From: Cyclostephanos tholiformis
Lineage: Eukaryota > Bacillariophyta > Thalassiosirophyceae > Thalassiosirales > Thalassiosiraceae
Direction of reading: 5' to 3'
Length of the DNA: 13,792 nt
Assembly (NCBI GenBank): GCA_036939975.1
Contig: JALLPB010000666.1
Span: 1-13,792 of the forward strand
In this document: positions 8,650-13,792 of the stretch, in pieces
Position numbering within the stretch: the first letter of the stretch is position 1
Layout of the letters: each line of letters opens with the position of its first letter
The notes under the pieces: model-generated
Told to the model about the DNA's origin: nothing
Databases searched by the model: none
What the model saw: only the letters and a program-made list of their open reading frames with translations
Position numbers and translations under genes: made by a program

Positions 8650-9714
8650 ATGCCAGGTTTCGTCGCTTCGATGCACGTAGTATTTTCATCCCACACATTG
8701 AAAGACATAAAATTTGATGGTAATACCATGACTGACAAAGTGCCCAAAACCACTTCCAGCGGTTCTTACGATGCCTTCCTCGAAGACTGCAAAAACAGCA
8801 TTGGTCCGACAGACAATGTTGGTGCAGATGTGGCTGCCGACGCCCCTGAGCTCCAAGCCAGCTCAAGTTCGGAGGACTCTCTACCTCAAGTGAAGACATT
8901 GACTTGGACCGAATTTGGGGAGGGCTCTCAACCTAAAGAGACGGCGTGGACGGAAAAGATCATTTCGCAATTTAATGTGGACACAGCCTGCGGAACTCTG
9001 CAGATTGAAAAGGAATCGCAAGCGATAGTTCTAAAGGAGAGTGGTTCTCCGGGAACGCAAGAGTCATGCCTTGTGTCTACCGAGGAGGTATCAGGTCTCA
9101 TTGACAAGCCATGGAAGAAAGAAGTCTATGATGCTGCTACCAACACATGGTCCACTGTGACTACCAAGGTATCCGGTGTCTTCGAAGCTCTTAAGGATAT
9201 GAATCTGATTAATGAAATGTCCGTGAAAGCTCAGGAAATCAAAAATTCTGTAGCAACATCGGCACAATCCCTTCATGCATCTATCGCAGCCACACCAGAG
9301 AAACTGACAACACAAACTGATGCTAAGACTGAAGAAGAGATAACGCCGGCTGCTAGTATTATTACTGAACCTGGCACTTCGAAGGAAGTGAAGCCATCTT
9401 GGAATTTATGGAAACAGATTGAAAACTTGATTCACAAATTCAAGCTGTCCGACAGAATCAGCAAGTTCAGTCATCCCGAGAGCTGTTCACTGTTTGCTGA
9501 TGTAAAGTTACAAGTACCTTCGTATCTCTCGAGCGTGTGCATTCATATGAAGCCCGAGGACAAGATAGTGGAGGCTAATGAAGAAGAAGTCAAAGCCCCT
9601 TCGATAAAGTCAGGGCCTACGGTGGAGGTAGCGCCTACGAAGGAGGAAGCGCCTATGGAGGAGGCATCTCCAGCGCCAGAGATAACCAATACTGACTTGC
9701 GCTCCCCTTGGTGA
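8650..9714 (+). CDS. Unrecognised soluble, probably helix-rich protein, 354 aa
   Basis: I do not recognise this family. A TGA at 8638-8640 blocks upstream extension, so translation starts at ATG 8650 or at ATG 8728 (residue 27, ACCATGA context); the protein reads more naturally from residue 27. No signal peptide or membrane segment is evident. After an acidic, Ser-rich start comes a stretch with spaced Trp (LTWTEFGEG, ETAWTEKIISQF). Residues about 153-225 (KPWKKEVYDAATNTWSTV...) alternate Ala/Thr/Val with charged residues and look like amphipathic helix. A second basic amphipathic stretch lies at about 248-275 (WNLWKQIENLIHKFKL). The C-terminus is acidic with three hexapeptide repeats (323-340 or so) before a final RSPW. 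Helices of this sort can coat membranes or lipid droplets, but nothing here proves that. The gene has no in-frame stop or obvious intron and converges on the PPR gene. Its coding status rests on length, intact frame and composition. Confidence 0.75.
   Translation: MPGFVASMHVVFSSHTLKDIKFDGNTMTDKVPKTTSSGSYDAFLEDCKNSIGPTDNVGADVAADAPELQASSSSEDSLPQVKTLTWTEFGEGSQPKETAWTEKIISQFNVDTACGTLQIEKESQAIVLKESGSPGTQESCLVSTEEVSGLIDKPWKKEVYDAATNTWSTVTTKVSGVFEALKDMNLINEMSVKAQEIKNSVATSAQSLHASIAATPEKLTTQTDAKTEEEITPAASIITEPGTSKEVKPSWNLWKQIENLIHKFKLSDRISKFSHPESCSLFADVKLQVPSYLSSVCIHMKPEDKIVEANEEEVKAPSIKSGPTVEVAPTKEEAPMEEASPAPEITNTDLRSPW
9613..9666 (+). repeat. Three-unit 18-bp in-frame tandem repeat
   Basis: Units at 9613-9630, 9631-9648 and 9649-9666 encode GPTVEV, APTKEE and APMEEA, and a partial SPAPEI follows. 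The period keeps the reading frame, supporting that this frame is translated. Confidence 0.7.
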
Positions 9715-10046
9715 GGTGGGATTAACCCTGCCAAAAACCGAAACTATTTGTTCTGAAGAATCATTTATGCTCTGAGGTTCCAGAATTTCGATGTGAGGAG
9801 AGACAATATTCCTATGTAAAAATTAACCGCATTTTGTAAAGAATTCAATTAGTATCACCATTTCCTTTTTGTCTTTCAGCATATCTGGCACATACATTTT
9901 TTTTCACAATCCACATTGGCCTTCGTGTTGCCTTCATAAATCGCGAATGAACGCCTTGGGGGGTATTCATATTTGGAGAGTAGGCAAGGGCTGCGCTCTT
10001 CTTGGTAACCATTTCCTTATGAAGAGTATTGTTTGTAAGTGACATT
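9715..10046. other. Convergent intergenic region between two 3' ends
   Basis: This 332-base stretch should contain the polyadenylation sites of both converging genes. TGTAAA occurs at 9815-9820 and 9835-9840 on the plus strand, a possible near-upstream element in algae. A minus-strand frame (10213-9845) overlaps the PPR terminus in another frame and is probably a shadow. I see no other gene. Confidence 0.45.
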
Positions 10047-13000
10047 TCAAATATAAGTTTTCGCACCAAGTTGATTCTTCCTCCTATTTGATTCCTTGTG
10101 CCAGCCGGTGACATCCGCCCGTGAGATGCCGTGCCTCGAAGCGGGCTCAAAAACTCTCTGCAGCAACTCTTGCTTTTCCTCCTCGGGGTTTTGATCAAGA
10201 AAGTTTTGCACACATAAGTACATCAAATGAAATGTCTTTGGGTTCAGTTTCATATTATCACGAATCATTCTGTCCAAGACCTCAAAAGCAATAGACATCG
10301 CTCTGGAAATATCCTCCTTCGTGTTGGTGGCTGCACAAATTTGCATCATAAGAGTGTATCGTCTGTGAAGTGGGTCATTAGCTTTGACTGATTCCGATGA
10401 TTCATTGACAAGAGAACCAGTGAGAATTCCATCCGTCGAAGTTTGCGCTTCCATAATTCTAACCAGCCTATGTTGGAAAATGAAAAACGGTCGAATTAGT
10501 ATTTCATTCAACTCGGGCAGTGAATACAAATTGCCCTCACCGGAAAGCGCGCTCGGCTGCACCAGGTCGACCGGCCTTGGCAGCCGTCAACCAGCACTCG
10601 AGAGCTTGCAAGTAGGCATTCGACAGGACTCTCAACTCATTCTGATACAAACAAAAGATTTCCATTCGCGAGAGGATTTCTTCGGCGTATTCTCCCGCTT
10701 CTGAGGACTGTGTATTTTGCCACAATCGCAAGAGAAACAAAAAGGTTATGGGAGAAGGGAGGGATGATCTGTGTAGGACCATCGAGTCGAGCAATCGCAT
10801 TGCCTCCTTCGCTGTTTTTTCCTTAACTAGTGCGGCTTCATTGTTTTCCTCCATTTTTTCCACAAGTGCATGCAGAACTTTGTTGTGGGTTCCAGTGGAG
10901 GGTGCAAAAGAAGCGGCATTTCGCAACTTGCCATCACCCGTTAAATACTCAGAGTCTTGTTCGGAACGAATTCGTATCATCTTGTTCAGTATTGCCATTG
11001 ATTTTTTCGTGTATACAATATTAGCACCGTTGGAGTAGATATCCACAAGCCAGTGATAGGTGTCCAGATTCGGGTTAAGATGCTTCGAAGTCCCAGTTCT
11101 CGAGATCCTAGGAGCGACATATGAATCGCATTCATCGGACTCGATAGGAGCGACTTCCGGATCGACAAGCTGTCGGTATTTTTCCTCGCTAGTGATATCG
11201 AAAATCATATGGTGTTCAAAAGAACTAACATCCTGATCCATCAGGCTTCGGTATTTTTCCTCACCGATAAGGTCGAAAACCAACTTATTAGTCATCTGGC
11301 AAATCGAATCGTCGGGAAACCCACCGCCGGCCTTCGCGATCGCATTCAGCGCCAAGTTCATTGACATCAGGTTTGGCCAGCATCCCGAGTCCTCCTTCTC
11401 TTCGTCCGCATTATCGGCGAACTCCGAGAGAACTCTCACGACCCCTTGGACGACGAATCGCCTATTCGACATCTCGGTCTTCCTGGCTTCGGCCACGTCC
11501 CGCGCGGGGAGCTTAGACAACGACCGGTCGTGATGGAAAGACTTGCAAAGGTGGCAGTACCCTAGAAGAACTATGTTGTAGGCGTCGGCATCCGGCGCGC
11601 ACCACGGAATACCTGACCTACCAAGGTGGCGCATCCTCCCGAGCCATTCTTCCGCAGCCGTGATCCCGTCCAAGCTGAGCAGATCCGAGTTCTGGCGTAT
11701 GACCGCGTGGAATATTCTTTTAGCGCAAGAGGATCCATCCTCCTCCAGGGTTGGATCAACACGAGCGATCTGGCGATTATTCGTCGTGGCGGAGACGGTC
11801 AGATCGTCGGCGGATCCTGAAGATGACGAAGACGAGGACGAGCAGTACGACGAAATCCACCGATTCAGCAGCCGATTGGATCGGTCCGTCGACCTCTTTT
11901 TCGCATCCTCGCTTAGGCGGTAGGCCGAGTGATTCGCGAGGAGGACGTGCTCGTACAGGAGCGTGATAATTCGAAGATCTTCCCCGTTCGCCTGCAAAAT
12001 GACCGCTTCGCAAAAGTCGGCGAGATCCCCTCCTCCCATCGCCGACGCCACCGACAACGACGACGACTTCCCGTCAGCACGTTTCCACGATTGATTGACA
12101 GCGTCGTCGTTCGGACCGACGCCGCCTTCGGTCGACGAGAAGATTCCATCGATCAACGATGTGATCCTTCCTAACACGTGCCTCGGTAGCCCCCCCGACG
12201 AGGACTCGTCAGCTTCCGCCAATCCTCCTCTCGTAGCTGCGAGGACGACGTCCAGGCGACTTCGGCGAAGCGCCTCGAACGACTCCAGGTGTCGCTGCGC
12301 CCTCGCGACAGCGTCCTCGTAACGTGCGATCCGCGCGTCCGAGTCAACCGCGACCTCCTTCTCTTCGAATACGGCAACTTGGACAACATTGTCGTCATCT
12401 TCGTCACGAGGAGACGACGGCGATAACGATGATGACGACGATGATGATGACGACGACGACCACGACGACAAAGTCGATGACGCGCAGATGGACTCGGCGA
12501 CGTCCGACCAGCCCGAGATCAGGGACGCGAAGTCCGACGCGATCCGTCGGTACGATCCCTCCGCGTCTCGCAGGTGGTATAAGGACGACGCGCGTAGGCG
12601 CGGATCGCACGTCGCATCGCGATCGTCCCCGGAGACCAACGACGACGTCGATACGCCGTTCAGCAGACCGACGTACTCGGCCATCGCGATCCCCAGGTCG
12701 TCCTCAAGCAGTCTCAATTCGTCGGCATCCGGCCGACGCTGATGATGCGGCGTCTCGTCCTTACCCCCCGAGTCCCCTTCCGTCGTCGTCGATGGACGAG
12801 TGGACGCGGAGGGGGGATATAACGACGATGAACGACGATGATTGTGCCGATGATGATTGTCGCTGGCGGCGGCGGTGGCGGCCGCACGACGACGGCGAGA
12901 CGACGACGCGGACGATGGCGATCGACCGCCGCGGTATCCCGCATCGCGATGATGGCGTTGTTGTTGCGCTCCCCCCCCCCCCATCCCCGCATGTGCGCCT

Positions 13001-13524
13001 CCTCCCCCGCGACGATGGGTCGGCATGATCGCAGACGATCTGACGTCGTCGGGGGAGTTTACATCGGGCTCGCCTTTCGATTCACGTCCCCCACCCTCCC
13101 CGGCGCCGCCGGATGCGATCACACCGCGATGATGACGATGATGATACTGATGACGATCGCCCCTCCTCCTCCACCTCCCCGTCCCCCCTCCCCCGCCCTC
13201 CCCCGCCGTGCTACCCGCCTCCGGCGGGCGCCTGCCCCGGTACGCCGGTGGGACGAGGTGGTGCAATCTCCACGTCGGCGGATGCCCGCCGCTACTAGTC
13301 CTGGTCGTCGAATGATGACGGACGGCGAAAATCGTCTTCGACGTCTGCATCGGCGGAGGCGTCGTCGCGGTCGGATAATGACGACGACTACGGGAGGAGG
13401 AGAAGGACGACGAAAAAATCGACGACCGCGACGACGACCGCACGATGACGCATCGTTCGGAGGCGGCGACGACGTCGACGATGCCGCGCACTACTAGGGC
13501 GAACCCGGCGCGGCGATCTCCCAT
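10047..13524 (-). CDS. Pentatricopeptide repeat (PPR) protein, two exons, 1134 aa
   Basis: Exon 1 is 13524-10541 and exon 2 is 10467-10047, joined across a 73-nt intron within an Arg codon so the junction reads AERAF-R-LVRIME. PPR proteins bind RNA through helix-turn-helix repeats of about 35 residues and process organelle transcripts. Repeat starts are visible as PDADAYNIVLLGYCHL (P644), PNLMSMNLALNAIAKAG (P717), PNLDTYHWLVDIYSNG (P818), PSTGTHNKVLHALVEK (P875), PSPITFLFLLRLWQN (P923) and NPKTFHLMYLCVQNF (P1071); several are degenerate. Residues 1-60 are rich in Arg, Ser and Val with few acidic residues, suggesting mitochondrial import; I see no ASAFAP-type diatom plastid motif. Residues about 60-270 and 370-390 are low-complexity, with His/Arg/Gly/Ser and a poly-Ser run. 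ATG 13524 is the first Met after an in-frame TAA at 13615-13617; Met59 is an alternative. The target RNA is unknown. Confidence 0.85.
10468..10540 (-). other. Spliceosomal intron of the PPR gene, 73 nt
   Basis: On the minus strand the donor is CCG|GTGAGG (exon 1 ends at 10541) and the acceptor is CAACATAG|GCTGG (exon 2 starts at 10467). TACTAAT at 10501-10495 is a near-perfect branch point about 30 nt above the acceptor, followed by a T-rich tract. Without splicing, exon 1 runs straight into TGA at 10539-10537; with splicing the frame continues for 139 further codons including a PPR motif. Confidence 0.92.
11134..11283 (-). repeat. In-frame 75-bp tandem duplication in the PPR gene
   Basis: Unit 1 (11283-11209) encodes LVFDLIGEEKYRSLMDQDV and on, and unit 2 (11208-11134) encodes MIFDITSEEKYRQLVDPEV and on. 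The period is exactly 25 codons. The perfect 15-mer TCGGTATTTTTCCTC (plus strand) recurs at 11173 and 11248. The segment lies between the repeats starting at P717 and P818. Confidence 0.8.
12422..12468 (-). repeat. GAY-type trinucleotide microsatellite encoding poly-Ser
   Basis: The plus strand is an imperfect run of GAT and GAC triplets. The minus strand reads them as TCA and TCG serine codons, giving the run of 11 serines after the SSW in the PPR N-terminal half. Such tracts vary in length by slippage in whole codons. Confidence 0.75.
12971..12982 (-). repeat. C12 homopolymer inside the PPR coding sequence
   Basis: Twelve C on the plus strand encode the Gly tract in GMGGGGAQQQ on the minus strand. 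A one-base slip would break the frame of the remaining 80 per cent of the protein, so this is also the likeliest place for an assembly error. Confidence 0.8.
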
Positions 13525-13792
13525 CGGATCTCTCGCGCTTCGATTTTGCTGGATTATTATTGAGCGAGGAGAGTTGGTCTGTCCTTGGTTAGTGAGTACC
13601 GTACAGACCGGGGTTTAAGCACCAGCTAATGTTTTCTAGGATGTGACAGCTATAAATCTTTCGACAATTTTTTCCCGCCATCCCTTGAGTGTGTCATTGG
13701 AGTTGAGGGAAAAGCGAAGGAATGATGAGAAATGACCGTGTTCAAGAGAGTTCTTAAGGGTTCGTAGCTTTTTTGTTAAATGCGAAACACTA
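13525..13792. promoter_or_regulatory. Upstream region of the PPR gene
   Basis: No gene is visible in these 268 bases. On the minus strand GATTTATAGC (13659-13650) could act as a TATA-like element about 130 bases above the ATG. A 7-bp inverted repeat GGTCTGT (13576-13582) / ACAGACC (13603-13609) lies between. It is also possible that the stretch serves a divergent gene beyond the right edge. Confidence 0.35.
13671..13679 (+). promoter_or_regulatory. E2F/DP-type site TTTCCCGCC
   Basis: TTTCCCGCC is an exact match to the E2F/DP consensus TTTSSCGC and lies about 150 bases upstream of the PPR start. E2F factors drive S-phase genes in plants and algae. A single 8-9-base match has a real chance of being accidental. 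Confidence 0.3.

Noticed and set aside
9845..10213. Minus-strand 122-codon frame at the PPR 3' end, as an alternative last exon
   Set aside because: It overlaps exon 2 in a different frame, lacks PPR motifs, and exon 2 already ends cleanly at TGA 10047-10049. No needed splice site was evident.
12324..13497. Plus-strand open frames of 234 and 219 codons across the 5' part of the PPR gene
   Set aside because: They are Arg/Thr/Pro/Asp-rich translations of GAY and CG-rich repeats, antisense to a gene with a validated intron and PPR motifs. Long shadows are expected in GC-rich DNA with few stops.
1..13792. tRNA genes, rRNA genes, CRISPR arrays, bacterial operons
   Set aside because: I saw no cloverleaf with a T-loop motif, no rRNA-like stretch and no regularly spaced repeat array; the intron and gene style are eukaryotic.

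Overview
The window looks like nuclear DNA of a eukaryotic microalga, most likely a diatom. The grounds are an intron-containing pentatricopeptide (PPR) gene with short GT-AG splicing, a Gag-like relic of a type I associate with diatom genomes, and long AT-rich stretches packed with decayed mobile DNA. The diatom assignment is inference from protein style; no rRNA or organelle marker is present.

Layout. Positions 1-6230 are a graveyard of mobile elements. A plus-strand Gag-like retrotransposon relic (555-2200) ends in a zinc-knuckle-like motif and is broken by two TGA stops and one frameshift at an A7 run. Facing it on the minus strand is a second broken gene (5649-2714, about 980 codons) whose last third contains a recognisable BRCT domain; it has five in-frame stops and three frameshifts. 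Related G-run-headed motifs lie near both ends of this block in inverted orientation (113-138 and 6207-6233), so the block might be one composite insertion. Positions 6234-8649 hold no gene I can support. They contain a foldback/MITE-like element of about 670 bp with arms of over 200 bp (about 7110-7783) and a small family of ATGCAT-centred repeats.

Positions 8650-13524 are the living part. A plus-strand single-exon gene (8650-9714) encodes a 354-residue soluble, probably helix-rich protein of no family I recognise. It converges on a minus-strand PPR gene (13524-10047) of two exons joined across a 73-nt intron, giving 1134 residues. The N-terminal third is GC-rich, low-complexity and Arg/Ser-rich, suggesting an organelle transit region followed by disorder; the helical repeats lie in the C-terminal half. 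An internal 75-bp tandem duplication adds 25 residues. Upstream (13525-13792) is a promoter-like stretch with an E2F-type TTTCCCGCC.

A thread joins the mobile-element parts. Six of the seven in-frame stops in the two relics are TGA, which is what CGA arginine codons become when methylated CpG decays, and 8 of 12 substitutions between the inner foldback arms are CA/TG or CA/CG differences. The PPR gene remains dense in CpG. This points to cytosine methylation aimed at repeats, as an inference from sequence alone.
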